From Sipunculus nudus (Eukaryota; Annelida; Sipuncula; Golfingiida; Sipunculidae), in contig CM049312.1 of NCBI GenBank assembly GCA_026874595.1, positions 79,581,429-79,645,428 on the forward strand: DNA of 64,000 nucleotides, written 5' to 3'. The notes beneath the pieces are model-generated. The model did no database searches. It saw only the letters and a list, made by a program, of their open reading frames with translations, and had not been told where the DNA came from. This document shows positions 12,220-25,548 of the stretch, piece by piece (within the stretch, counting starts at the first letter, position 1; each line of letters begins with the position of its first letter). Both the position numbers and the translations under genes were made by a program.

Positions 12220-13443
12220 CAGTGGAACCCCACAATTACGACCACCCTGGGGACTGAGCAAAGTGGTCGTAATTTGGGGGTGGTCGTATTTTTGAAACTC
12301 TTACCGTGGTCGCATATAACACGCTGATATTTAATGGGTATCAGAGTTTATCTATTGCATATCTTTAATGTGAACTTTAACAAAATATTTTACCTAGCGG
12401 AGGACCCTTATTATGATTTTTTTTTTGTGTGTGTGTAGCTGAACATATTTATTCATGATGAAAATTAATACACATGTACACATACGTAGTGACTAATGAT
12501 GAACAAATAATAACACTAAGGCAATACGATTACAACCTACTAAATGCATATTGAACATAATACGTGGCTGTCATATATTTAGCCTTCCGCTTAAGTATAT
12601 ATTGCGTGCCTTTGAGCTTTCCTGACGCTAAACTGCTGAGCCATTTGGTGCTGACTGCGCGTGGTGTTGCCGCCTTGATTAACGCTACTTTATCCTTCAA
12701 GGAGAGCTCTTTCAGAGGCATGGTTGCCTAACAGCAAACAATTTAAATGCAAACTTAACCAGTAGAGAAATAAACTGACAACGATCTATCAGAAAAGGCA
12801 AATTAATGTGAGGGATTTTCCCCCGATGCAAGCTTTATTTATAAATTTTACTGACTGCTCAATACTCAGTGTCAGTAAGGTGTGAACACATTTAGGATTA
12901 ACTAGGTCGTTAATTTTACCAATTAGGATCGAACAATATGTGATGAGTTGAAATATTAAGCCTGCAACCCCACACTTAGGGTAGCTGTAATAAAGGTGAT
13001 CACTGAGGGGCAATAAGCATCTGACCCCAGGTCAGACCGGCTCGTTAAGTAATCAGGCCGGTGGTTACCCTCTTTGATCTATAACCTACACCTCAACGAG
13101 TCTTAGCGAAGACACCGAGTCGGGAAGATATGCGGGACCAGATTAACACTCGGGTTAAGAAACCTTGTTACCCGCTTTGATATTTCGTTAAGGCGCCTGT
13201 GACAAGACGCAGCCATGGACTCGTGACAAATGTTGTTTCAGTACTTCTCGGCGGTGGTCGCATTAGCGGGGTCGCATTAGCGCTGGGGCCAGGAAATATG
13301 GTCGTAATTCTGAATTCAGGGGTGGTCGTAATTTTGAGTCATTTTTAAACATAAATAAACTAAAAAAATTCGGGACCAAGCAAAATGGTCGTAATTGTGG
13401 GGTGGTCGCAATTGTGGGGTGGTCGCAAGGCGGGGTTCCACTG
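12220..13443 (-). mobile_element. pogo/Tigger-like DNA transposon, internally decayed
   Basis: The ends are inverted repeats starting CAGTGGAACCCC, with subterminal repeats of GGTGGTCGTAATT and GGTGGTCGCAATT type. TA dinucleotides flank both ends (12218-12219 and 13444-13445), the target duplication of the Tc1/mariner/pogo superfamily. The paralogous site in copy 1 (about 7950) lacks the element, so it inserted after the segmental duplication. A minus-strand CENP-B-type HTH fragment (12530-12721) supports pogo/Tigger. At 1,224 bp with no catalytic domain seen, it is non-autonomous. Confidence 0.8.
12530..12721 (-). pseudogene. Transposase fragment with CENP-B/pogo-type N-terminal HTH
   Basis: 63 codons inside the pogo-like element. 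The pattern LSLKDKVALIKAA ... LSSLASGKLKGTQYILKRK follows the psq/CENP-B N-terminal helix-turn-helix layout (LTLKEKV.LI ... LA..F.VSKGTV..ILK.K). This domain binds the transposon end in pogo/Tigger transposases. The rest of the transposase (second HTH, DDE core) is not seen downstream on this strand. Orientation is minus, opposite to the LRR genes. Confidence 0.6.
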
Positions 13444-16400
13444 TATGAGAAAATCCCCCTACGTTCCGTTTTGCAAATGCTTCTATGCCAAAGGACAGGA
13501 CAATTCGTTGAGCAGCTGATATAATGATGAGGTAGGCTGTAAGCCCTCGGCCTCTTGATATTGTTACTCTCGTTTTATCACCGATATTTACCGCTGCTCA
13601 GTGATGGCTAAGTTTTCCTTGCGCTTCCGAAAACTAACGAGGGGTTCTGAAGAGACGCCGAAGGGCAAATTTTCGTGCTGTATCAATTAGCTGTGGGCTT
13701 ATGAAAGGCATCTCTCTGTGACTTTGACGAGTGGGTTTTATGACCCCCATCAGCAACATTTGAAACGGCAAGACCAGGAGTTATAACTCCATTTGTATAA
13801 ACTCCATGCACAAACTATACACATGTAGCTAAATACTTTCCCATAACGCTGACAAACATGATATATATTATTGTACATAATTTACCTATTTATCACTCAT
13901 TATTCTGCCAGCACCTGCCTACTCTGTTCAAATAAATAAATTTTAATAATTACCCGATAGTGATACGAAATAACAACTGGAGACGTATTGGTTCACGTGG
14001 GGCAGAGGTTATAATAATATGAGAACATCCGCCTTAGAGAATATAATGTATAACCATATTGACCATAACTATGTTGTAATCCCAAGCAAGTCCGCTTTTT
14101 TTAATGTTTCTGAATCCACATAGCTTTTAGTCGTGCTGACAAATGATTTTATTGTCAGGAATGCGATCCTTATGCAAACAAACGCACATTATTGTATCCA
14201 TAGACAAAATCATGGGTTAATCTGGCTTTAGCACGGTCCAACCGCAGCCGAGTTTTCTTGCGAGCGAGATAACTGGAGAAAATATTTCCGGATCTTTTTA
14301 GACTTGACGTATGCATAGATGTAATTAAAAGAACGACGTCTCTTCAAATGGGGTCATGTTCTTATGGTCCTAGAGAGTGACCTTGACCTGGAATATGTCA
14401 ATTTTTCGTTAAAATCACACCAAATCTTTAATGTTTCAGAAAAAAAATCGCATGGATTAGTTCAAAATTAGGTCGACCGAAGATCTTGGATAACTTTGTC
14501 TTCTACAAAAACAATCCTGACAATCTTAGCTCTTAATCCTTCCTTCAGATTAACAAAGTTTCTCTTAACTAGACCATCTGAATGAGATGAAATGTTTGAG
14601 ACTCTTCTGAAACGACGCTCTCAGTGGCTTGAATGTATATTGAAAATCATACTGTGAAAATTTTCTGTTTAAAATTTGTAACAGCTGGTAAATTCTTTGA
14701 TTTAACTTTTTTTAACATAAAACTGTACTCATTAATAGCTAATAAACAAATCTGCACTTGGGAACCCCAAACACCTTTATTAATGAAATAAAATATGTTA
14801 CTGGTGAAGTTATTATTTGCGAAGTTCCTGGCACAATGCGGCAGCAGTACACTATAATTAAAATATCCACTGGGAATGTATTTGTCAATGTGGAGGCCGA
14901 GGATATGATAATGCGAAATAAAAAATCGTCCTATGGGAAATTATCACATCATATAAATCAACAATAATTAAGTGTGGTATCCCCAACTAATCCACTTTTC
15001 GGTGGGAAAAGAGTATGCTGCTGACGAAGGACGTCATGTAATTATTACAATTTGCTTTTGGTTGAGTTGTTTAATGGTTCATTTTCTGAATTGAGACCTA
15101 CATGTGGCTGGAAAGCAAACACATATTATTGTAATGTTCGTGTTTTCTTCAAAATATGAGAGGAAGTGGGTAAAAAAGGTGTCAATATGGCTATTGTGTT
15201 ATTATCCATTTCCAGTATCAAACTCAGAAAGCTGCCGTCCATAACTTTCACCACCTGTAATGTCTGGAATTATTATTATGAATTATTATCCGGAGACATC
15301 ATTATAAGATAGCCAATTCAGTTTTTTATCAGCAAAATTCGCCAATCCCGTTTAAAGGACCCCCGTGCGTTCCCATTACACGCTTATAAAAAAATAAATA
15401 ACTCTGGAGACGCTAATACTGACTCATATTCCCAGTACATTTACGCAAAACCTGGATGTCGATTTAGATTTTGAACAGGCATAGTGATACTAAAAATGTG
15501 AACAAAACAGACATGCCTTAACATGTACAGCAAACGATGTGATCAAGAATGGAAAACAACTATAAATGATGGAAACGGATATAATTGTGTCTCTGTCTCA
15601 AAGTCAATGTTACTTTAATTTCAATTTCAAGGAACATGATGGATTTGTTGATATGCATGATTTGTGACGATGTTTGCAAAAATAATTCTATAATCGTCGT
15701 TTGCGTTGGTGTTGTTTATTTGCAAAGCCTATATACAGTTCCTTCGTTCACTGAACAGTTAACTTTTGTTTAAAAACATGCAATATTACACAGATCTGAT
15801 AGAAGAGCACGAGTTTTTAGGTTCAAAGAGTATCCTGTTCTGTGATGTGCAATGTTATTGGCCATTTGTAAGGAAGGGTCTTCGTGCATCCCCTGTGGGG
15901 TTTTATAACATACGCCATTGGTAACCAAACTTCGCATTACGCCTGCATGATAACTTCACAATGTATTAATTGTTTCCAATTCTACTCATTATCGCTTAAA
16001 TTTAAACATTGGAATACGAGAGTGAGATCACCATTGGATCCTATGTAGTTTGCCCAAAGTTTGTAGAATATATGATTTGGGCGTACTATTTTGACCATGA
16101 TACATTCATTAATTAAGTATATATGTACACACAGGTTTTCCTTGTTTGGAATCAATGGAAGCTGATAATAACAAAGCCCTTCCCAAATTAAAATAAACAG
16201 TTTCAGTTTATTTCTGATGAGCCTGAGCCAAGGCATCAGCATTCTCTGTTCATGTTACAGAGTACATATAATAATGCAAGTCTCCCCTTTTTCATTCAAA
16301 ACCTCTATGGGGGGAGACTGATGTATAAAGAGACCAATATTTTGAACTACATTTGACTGATAATTGAATAGAAATTCATATAACTTTATCTTCACAGGAT

Positions 16401-16521
16401 TCCCTTTACGCAATGGACTAAAAATAACCATGTTTAATGTATTGATAAACATATTAAGTAACTAAAATGACATACATATTTAAAAATCCCATTTGAAAAA
16501 AAAATTGGTACAAGTTTCCGG
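13444..16521. other. Intergenic 3' flank of fragment B
   Basis: Paralogous to 7960-10765. No gene seen. Short open frames, such as those around 14758-14967 and 15585-15773, are not conserved in frame in the paralogous copy. Confidence 0.5.
15218..15581. other. ~364 bp block present only in segmental copy 2
   Basis: Copy 1 reads CAGTA|TAATTGTGTC at 9806-9820. Copy 2 has CAGTA, then ~364 extra bases ending GGATA, then TAATTGTGT. TA at both edges fits insertion by a TA-targeting element, but I see no terminal inverted repeat. A deletion in copy 1 is equally possible. Confidence 0.6.
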
Positions 16522-16672
16522 AAGTGTCGGACATGGACTAGGTTTCCAAAAGACTAGGACTCAGACTCTCAAAATGGTTATTGACTACCACCGCCTAGTC
16601 AGAGGGTAGTCAAGAGCCATATTTACCTGGAGGCTCCTAATCGTTTAGCATATTCATTTTCAGAGATGAATC
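16522..16672 (-). repeat. Dispersed repeat, right copy, inverted relative to 10920-11105
   Basis: Reverse complement of the left copy. It starts AAGTGTCGGACATGGACTAGG exactly where the second LRR segment ends, so the segment is bracketed by inverted copies of this repeat. Confidence 0.75.
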
Positions 16673-17696
16673 ATCAAAGGATGATGCACATCCTAGGACA
16701 ATGATATGCTGAGTAGTGAATGTATTACAGGTTTGTAGACACCTTCATGTCTTTTACTTCAGTATATACGAAAACCTACATACTATTGTCAACTTTATAG
16801 ATAACAGCATCAGCTTTACCAGGTCACCTGCTGTCAGTATATTGAATGTATTCAAAACATCTGGTGTAAATCCATAAAACCATTTTTAAAAAAAAGATAA
16901 TATAAAAGTAATAAATGAATTCAGAACAAGAATTATATTTAGCAGGAAACGGTACGTTGCACATTCAGACAGGGAAGACAATGCTTGATTGAAAACTATA
17001 TATCTTATTCCCCTTACGCTTCAAGTCAATTAATTAGTCGTAACTCAGGCACACAGACAACAGCAAAAAACCTTCTCTATAGCAGAAAAGTGTTTACATT
17101 AGCAGAGCAATTCAAAATGTCAATCGTCAGTGTCATAAAACGTTTCAAAACAACATGTCTCAGTTAAGTGACAAAAAACTATAAATGTTCAAAACATTTC
17201 AAATTTCAGGAAAAGTCTTTACCTGTTGTTGAGAAAACTGCATCCACTGTAATCTGACAGCAAAAAAAAAAAAAAAATACGTGGCGCCACCAGTACTGTG
17301 TTCCCAGGATAAAAACTGTATTGATGAACAAATATAAGAAGTTTAAGGAGTCCACGAATTCACAGCTTAGAAATTAATATAGACTGCTGAAGTAGAACTG
17401 TCTTAATTATATGTACATGGCAAGCTGATTGAACTATAAATATTCAATAAGGTTGAAATATTTAATTACAATCCAGAAATCCGCTGCAGAGGAAATGGCA
17501 TAATTGCTGTTATTTGAGAATTGTCAAAAACAAATAAAATACCGCGAAAGGAAAACGAGTAACGCAGGCATAGAACTCTTTATAATGTGACCAGGAAACA
17601 AGTATAATTGTGGTACGTTTTTCCTTTTGACATTAAACTGAACCAATTGTAGCATGATATTTATCTTCGACAAACACAAAAACAATAGCTTAAATT

Positions 17697-17699
<3 letters not shown>

Positions 17700-17740
<41 letters not shown>

Positions 17741-17780
17741 CATATATCTATATTAATATATAAATATATATATATATATA
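17700..17780. repeat. TA dinucleotide microsatellite
   Basis: Two TA runs separated by a short degenerate stretch. Confidence 0.95.
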
Positions 17781-20149
17781 GGTAGCGCCACCGACCTTAC
17801 ATTAGTATCGTATTGATAAAAGCTATAATGGTGAAAAAGCATACCAAGTGTCAAGTTCCTTATGTTAATCTGGACAGCATGTTGTAAATATGTCCACAAC
17901 CCGGTAATTCTTTTTTCATAAAACTGTACATGATAAGAGGGATTATTTGGGTATTATGCATAACTGTTAATTTTATTTGGTAGATTGGAAAATTGTTAGA
18001 AAAATGTAAGAGGGAAGAAATGTGTAAGAGGGAAGATATATGGAAGATGGTAGACTGCAGCAGAGCTCACGCCTCACAACTAATTTGACAAATTCAAATA
18101 TGCGACTACAATGTGCAAAGGGGCACAAACAAACAGATTAAACTACTGATGTTTTATAAACATCCTGATATGATTGCTGAAATTTGGCATTCCAAACACA
18201 ATGAAATCCATGTCAATAGACAAAAAATACATACAATAAAAGAATATATACAGGTAGCACAACTGTTCTCATACTACCAGTAAAGCTATTAAGGACCAAG
18301 ATATCTGGAAAATGTCAAGACAATACCACAATGACGAAAGATCTATCCTGAGCACTGCCTGGGCGGATGGAAATTTATGACCAGATTTTACTTAATCTAT
18401 TTTCAGATATAAGGGGATGGGGGGGGGGGGGGAATACATTTTCATATAAAATATACATTTATCATGGTACGGACTAGTACATTCTCTGACTGAATGTTTT
18501 TTTTACAGGCATAGTCTACTGTTTGACTCAAACTAAGATCATTTCAACAAATGCAAATCATATAGTATATTTATATAAAATATGTTAGTAAATATATATG
18601 TTTAGGATGTTTATACCAAACTGATAGAATTTAATATATTTTTTATACTTTTAAATAGGAAGTCAAAGGGAAGTCAAATATTCTACCTGTTATTAGCATC
18701 AGCCAGCTTTAGGAGAATTATACAGAAATATTGATCATTGTCATTGTCTTTTCGTTGACTTCCCGTTTAAACACAGATATAATATGACTTGAAACATAAC
18801 CTGAGCGATGTCCTTGTGGGGAGCTAATTACACAGCTGCGCAAATCATAAATTAACCACACAATTTAATTATACTATGGCAAGATCTTTTTTTAACAATT
18901 TACTAGAATCTCGCTTATGTTTGCTAGGGATCAAGATCATTGTATAATATTATGGACTTTTAACCATCGAAACATAGAAATACAAAAATTACACATCTTG
19001 ATCTAATTTGTTCCCTTATTAGAAACCATGGGTGAGAATTGTCTAACTGTATTTTTTTTGTAAATATAATCGTACTGTTGATTACCGGGACTTGTAATAA
19101 TGTCCTATATAATAATCGTTAATGAGGAAGTAACAGCTTAACGAGAAATGCTACATAGTAAGCATTGTTCTCGGCTGACAGTGCTTATAAGTGATAAACA
19201 CTCGCTTTAATGAGTATTAATATATGTGTTAATAATTTATGAAATTAAAATTATGTCTAGTTTGTGTTTCTCACTGTGCGATATTTGTATATAATTGATA
19301 TCATATGTGAATACCTAATTTAACCATTGTAAGCCTAATTTAAAAGTACTAGGAACTTTTCGTGTACATATTTTTTGGTGGTAATATGATGGTTTTTAAT
19401 ATGTTACTGCCAACCAGGTCATTTATATCTTTGTATGAACAAGAATGTTCTTTTTTCTCTCTCTTTACAACTTGTTTATATTTAGCCGTCAATGCTGGTG
19501 TCAGAAAGTGTATTATGTAACACGAAATTGGACTGCAAAGCTGAAGCGACGTTCCGACAAAAGATATTATACATCCGTTAAACCTGGTACTGCACAATAA
19601 ACGATAGTGTAAAGTAGATACATAAGGCAGGGTCAGGCGTGGCTCCATAGGGAGGGTCCTGATGAAGCATATTGCGGACATGAATATTAAGTATCACTTT
19701 TAAAATAATACCAACATATACATATGTGGCGTATAGTACATATATTTTTATAACGGCATATTAAATAAACGGATATATATTCTACTGTATATTTTAAAAT
19801 ATGTTATATCTACTCTAGGCTTACACTTACTGTGGATTAAAAAAATATCGTGGGTTGAAAATTTAATGGTTTTGACGTGAAACACTATGCGTTGGGTTAA
19901 AACGTTTGTGGATTAAGCGTTCCTAGTCATGCACCTTATCAAAATTAATATTTGACGGACCTAAAATTAAACCAAAGATCAGTGTTTCTTTTTTTTGTTA
20001 AAATTCCATCGCATGTTTGCGACTAGGTGTTCAAGATGATAATTATATAGATTAAACTATGATTTACTTCCCAACTCTAAACCATAAAAAAACATAATTT
20101 AAATGCCTGGTCCATAACCCAAGATGCACTTCTCCAAAGCTTCTATCTT

Positions 20150-20560
20150 TTGAATGCAGTAATGTTAGTTCCACGGGCACTTCTTAAGTTGCATCTTCAT
20201 TACCCAAAATGTTTTAGAACGGACGATTTACGGGATGGTGTGAACAACAACCGAGGAATATTTACCCACATCGTGCTGCCCAATAACTATGTACCAAGCT
20301 CCGTGATGTGTTACAGCACGAGAGTCGAGATCGCCAAGAATGGTAAGCTTCTCAGACTGAGGAACAGCAGCAAAAATAGCATTGGTTTTATATCTATTTT
20401 CGGAAAGGTTTGCAAGATGAATCATATACCAAATTTTTAAAAAGTTTGCATATACAGTCCAGAGTTGAGATTTAAGAAATAATCATATAATCGATTTCGC
20501 CTAATTAACACAAGAGCTGGTGAGAAGAATGCGCGATAACTAAACTGATTATAACATTTC
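20150..20560. repeat. Dispersed repeat, first of three copies
   Basis: Shares GTGTTACAG, GAACAGCAGCAA, CATATACCAA, GAGTTGAGATTTAAGAAA and AGAAGAAT in order with 23025-23250 and 32590-32820. The latter two lie inside the C and D duplication units. This copy lies before the unit start, so the family was already duplicated here. Confidence 0.65.
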
Positions 20561-22734
20561 CTTAACACTGCTTCGTCAGATGGAAATCATCAGTCAGATT
20601 TACTAAATGCTACAGATATGTTAACCAATCAATTTCAGATATGTCTGCCATGATTTTGACGTGGTTATTTCTTTTAAATTTTGGCCTGGTGACAGTTATA
20701 TAATTATGGATGATTCAAATTATACCTCCATGAAGTACTGAGACGCGACCATGCAATAAGTTTGTATACGCTTTGTCTATTTCAATTTATACTTGACTAC
20801 TTATACAAATCAAAATTGTAGATTAGTCTACAAAAAATATCACAATATCTAGTGAAAATTCACCAAATTATTTGGCAGAGAGAAACAGAGTTCGCTTTTA
20901 ACAGCATGTTGCTCATATAGGCGGCAAACATAAAGTTTGTACAATTTTGGCCAATCTAATTGAAAAATCTCGGAAAGACAGATGAGAATTTGGCTATTGG
21001 TATTGAACAATGCAATTAAAACAGAGCATGAATTTACAGAACCCTCTGACACCCACAGTCTTCTCAAATCGACAAGACCTCGTGATAAAAACATTTCATT
21101 ATAAGTATAAGTTATTAACATGTTGGGTAAATGATAATTACTGTAACTTGAGAGTAAAAAAATACAAGTAAGATATGTAGACAATGAAAACTATATAAGG
21201 AGCGACACAATTATTGTGTTCTGCCATAAAAACTATCATGGTGAACTAGTATCCCAAGTTTCAGGATTCCATGAATCCATGGCTTACAAAATACTAGAAC
21301 TGCTGTAATCAGACTACCAAAATATAAACTCGGGTGGCAACACCTATCTTGTCCAGCTGCTTTAAAACCTTTCATGAACAAAAGGCTTGAGATATTTCAA
21401 GACAATTCAAGCACCTATTACTGAGAAACTGACATGAAAGTCTTTCAAAGAATGACGTAGGCAATGGACAGCCAATGATTTGAACATGGGATCTTGTTGC
21501 TGGTTGGTTATTGCCAATGATAAAAAAGCACATCTTCACCTGGGGAGACTGATACTTCCACATTAATCTATTTCAGGACTGATGGTCTGCGCCAACACAG
21601 CTTTGATGAGCTTCTCAGGCATAGACGGATCAGCAATGAGAACTCTATATAGTTTTCATATATACGTTTATTGTCCTCAGGTCAGCAACGTGGGTAGTAT
21701 AAAATTGCAACAATCTAAACATACACTGCAGATAGGAGATTATGGAAAGTAATTAATTTGAATGAGCCAAATTAACAAAAATACCGGGAGGTGCATCTGG
21801 ATATTATGTATTAATTTCATAATGCTGAATATATATACAAAAACATAACAAGATAGTGAATAATAAGATAACACCAGACAATGTACCAAATCACCTCAAA
21901 GTATATGCAACATTAAGCTAAGTTTCTTTAAATCGACGATAGGGTTTGCTGGAAACTGTGTTGCACATACAAAAAGGAAAGATAAATTCAAAGTGTATAC
22001 TGTTACGTGATTTATAGCATTACATATTTTGTAACAGCATATCGGAATAGGTTGTCTGTCACTGGATAATAAATTATGTAAATCATTGGTTAATCATAAG
22101 ATACGTAAGGTGTTTATGCAACATGGAAATGCCACAAAAGGACGCATATTTATAGAAAGAAAGGTAAATACAATGATTTGTTGGAATAATCAGATATAAA
22201 TTTTCCCTTTTTTTGTAACAGACTATATATCTAGTAGGATTCAGTTTATGTATGATATGTGTTTTACTATGTGTGGAGATGGAATATTTTGATTTGAATA
22301 AAATAATATATATTAAAAAAAGTTTGTACCCATCCCGCTATATTTTGTGCAAAAATAGAGAGTAACCCAGGCAAACCAACGATAAGAAAAGGGCATATTT
22401 TATTGCTAAGATTTCTTTACATCAGCTAAACTAAGCAAATCATTAATGTGCATAACAATATTAAGCAAAACAATATGCACCCTGGGATGAAATATTGACC
22501 CTTGCTGTAAACCCTCAGTCTCCAGTATACAAGTAAAACTGCAAAGGCGATAAAACAAAAAAGTATAAGTCACGATATATTTAATTTATGGAGAAACCAT
22601 GAACCCTTTAGTGCGATACTGGATGTATGGCTACAATATAACCTAAACAAGGTCACTGCAATGGTGCATAATAATTCAGGTGAGATACTTTATTAGTATA
22701 TATGTATAATGAGTTTTATCAAAGTCCATAAGCT

Positions 22735-23010
22735 TTTTGGTAAGTCACCATGGTGCCGCCAAAGTCTGGTGACCTACGACCTCATTAAATATGCATGGAT
22801 TATGCTGGATATCGATAAAAGGCGAGATATTATATTGATTAATACTTCTATTGTGTTTTATAAAAATCCATCGTATTCCTCGTAAGTTATCGCGGCGACA
22901 CCACAAAGTAGCCTAGTGACCTCTGATTTAGTAAATATGCGTGGATTTTGCCTATAATCAAACTCGGTCGAGATAATATATTGATAAGTAGTTAAAGTGA
23001 GTTATTTAAA
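22735..23010. repeat. Tandem pair of ~140-bp monomers
   Basis: Each monomer runs GTAAGTyAyCryGGyG...ccAaAGT...GTGACCT...AAATATGCrTGGAT...CGAGATAaTATATTGAT. Related monomers occur at 31800-32200 in the paralogous unit. Confidence 0.65.
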
Positions 23011-23585
23011 ATATTTTATAATGTGTTACAGGACGAGCGTCGAGGACACTTCGAGGACAAGCTTCTTTGAGGAACAGCAGCAACAATAGTATTGGTTTCA
23101 TATTTATATTATTTGTTTGCAGGTCTGCCACATGGGTCATATACCAATTTTTGAAACATTTTGTATATAAAACCAAGAGTTGAGATTTAAGAAAGTAATA
23201 ATCATAAAGACAATTTGGCTTAATTACATAAGAGCTTCTGAGAAGAATAATAGATCACCACACTGAAATAGCATGTGTCCTCAACACTGCATGGTCAGAT
23301 GGAAATCAAAGCCAAATTTACTTGAAGACTACTAATTTTGATTGTATCCAATTCATAGATGTGTCCATTGATTCTGACGAACATGCATATTCAGTTTTTC
23401 GTTTTGGCATGTTGATTATAAATTCTGATGATAATGCACATTCTACCACTAAAAAATACTGAAAGTGCAATAAGTTTGAATACGCTTTTTTTGTCATTTC
23501 AATATACACGTAAACACTCATGCGATTGTCAAAATTGTAGATAGCTGCACAACCTAGATAAAAACAGGTACTGATAGAATTAATA

Positions 23586-23590
23586 TATAG

Positions 23591-23626
<36 letters not shown>
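23586..23626. repeat. TA microsatellite
   Basis: Pure AT dinucleotide run. Confidence 0.95.
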
Positions 23627-23629
<3 letters not shown>

Positions 23630-24339
23630 ATATATAGTACAAATTCATCATATTATTGCCGAACAATGGACCTATGGGTAACTGTGCTCAGCAGAAGTTA
23701 AACTTAAAAGTAGAAATTTAAAATAAAATCAAATGGAGATACAGTCTAAGAGGATTAGGTTATATAGGTCATGGTTGGTTGATTTGATTGGTTTGTATTG
23801 ATGAGTAAGAAACTGTTGCAAATAATATTTTGTGATCTGACCATGTGTGTGTTTCATAATGTTGAAACCGGGGCATCTGATTTGTGAACATAAGATCCAT
23901 ACTATTACCATGATCATTGGTTGGATTTGATACATTGGTTCCAATTTATTTATTATACCATTTTTTCAATGATATAGAATGTAAACAGTTGCAATGTAAG
24001 TAAAGTCCCAAGACCAAAGGAACAAGCCTTGATGAGGATTGGGGATAATGGGAGTTACAACATCTCCAAATATGCATACAGGATATGAAACTTAATTCAA
24101 CAGTGCTTACAGGAAAATAGTTGATTAACAATTAAATATTTAAAAATAGACAGGCAGACTGTTAGACAAGCAAAGCTGTTCACTTTATCTCCCACTCTAC
24201 TGTGACAGGAAAATAATATAAGATATTGGATTTGTTTTGTAATTAAACTAATTCTTAATATATCATATATTTTATACAGTTGCATTAAAAGTAATGTCCG
24301 CAGTGCATAGGTGCAAAGACTCTATGGTGGTTGGAGATG

Positions 24340-24361
24340 GTGGGTTGGGGGGGGGGGGGGA
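24340..24361. repeat. Poly-G run
   Basis: GGGTTGGGG followed by an uninterrupted G run. The paralogous spot at 33907-33918 also carries a G run. Confidence 0.9.
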
Positions 24362-25533
24362 GGTATGGTGGGAGTTGCAACGCCTCTGCATATACATTCA
24401 GGATAGGATATTATATCCCATTACACTGAGACAGGAAAATAATGAACAAATGTTGGCATTTTTTTCTCAAATTTATAAATGTCATACAGTTGCAGTATTA
24501 AATATATAACCTGTGAAAAAATTCAATAAGTAGCCTAATTTTTATTTTCAAATTTCAGAAATTAACATATTAAATCTGTATGTGTAGATGCTGTGAAAAT
24601 TTAATCAGACGTACTTACAGAAATAAGTGTGTCATTGTCAAAGTTTGGCGACATATAAGGTACTATTTTATGCTAATAACTTAAGAAAATTACAAGATTC
24701 TAATCTTAATTGAATATACAATTGAATTTTTGATTAAATGAAGTTATAAACTTGGCAAAAATGTCTCAGACTTTAACTTTTATTGTTTAAAGTGAATAAA
24801 TATTTTTCCTCATGTTTTACAAACTGCATATGTTTGAGCCAATGACTTTCATAAAAATTCCGTAATGCTAGCCTAATTACAGGCCTGAACATAAGAAATA
24901 TACAGAAAATTATTTATGGTAAATATAAAGAGAAAACAGACAAGTGGTCTGATATCAGGCAGTCCTTATATGTGATAATATGTTTTTAATGGAAAAGTTG
25001 AAATTTTTCCTTAATTTCTCGAAAGAAAGAAGTCGTACTGACCCAGTTCTCAGGTTGGTAGGATAATTTGGGGACATCAAAAGGTATGCCGTATTTTGGA
25101 TTAGTATTTATAACGGTTTCAAAATTTGCCAGTCTAACAGACGGACGGACGACGGACAATGGACCATAACTGTAAAATAGATCACCAAATATAGATCACA
25201 GTTATGCAATTTCAGGTATCATGAATGATTCTGAAAGAACAGAAAGAACATATTTTTTACATTTAATTTTTAGAATGTGTGCTCCGTGATGAGGACCAAG
25301 GGCCTCATCATCCATTCTGAAAACAAATACAAATGCACAAACAAGGAGAAATCGAAGGTGGCACCAACATTCTTCGGCACCAGTTATCTGGCCAAAAACG
25401 ACTAGAACAGCTAATTCCTGACGATCCACCAAACCATTCGTGGAATAGAATTGTTTTTTTTTCTTTGTGTATTTACTGACAAGATTCTTCTGAAACACTC
25501 AAATATGTTTCTTCCCTGTAACTCGGATAATAT

Positions 25534-25548
25534 AGGTCACAGTGACCT
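25534..25548. promoter_or_regulatory. Perfect palindromic nuclear-receptor-type element in a repeat
   Basis: AGGTCACAGTGACCT, an inverted repeat of AGGTCA with 3-bp spacing, which is the consensus estrogen-response-element layout. It sits in a monomer of the dispersed repeat family that also builds the 44.1-45.1 kb array. Occupancy is unknown. Confidence 0.4.

Larger units (their letters stand above)
11106..16525. repeat. Segmental tandem duplication, copy 2
   Basis: Second copy of the 6863-10765 segment, beginning mid-gene and ending at GTTTCCGGAAGT; the last four bases (AAGT, 16522-16525) overlap the start of the right-hand repeat copy. It is longer than copy 1 mainly because of a 1,224 bp transposon (12220-13443) and a ~364 bp extra block (15218-15581). 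Both are absent from copy 1. Confidence 0.85.
16673..21703. other. Intergenic, repeats only
   Basis: No gene recognised. Holds a TA microsatellite (17700-17780), a poly-G run (about 18418-18433), GGTGGCGCCACC-like palindromic bits (17282, 17785) and a dispersed repeat at 20150-20560. The rest is AT-rich unassigned DNA. Confidence 0.5.

Noticed and set aside
14758-14967. 69-codon ORF with plausible composition
   Set aside because: The paralogous stretch at 9360-9560 has stops and indels in this frame.
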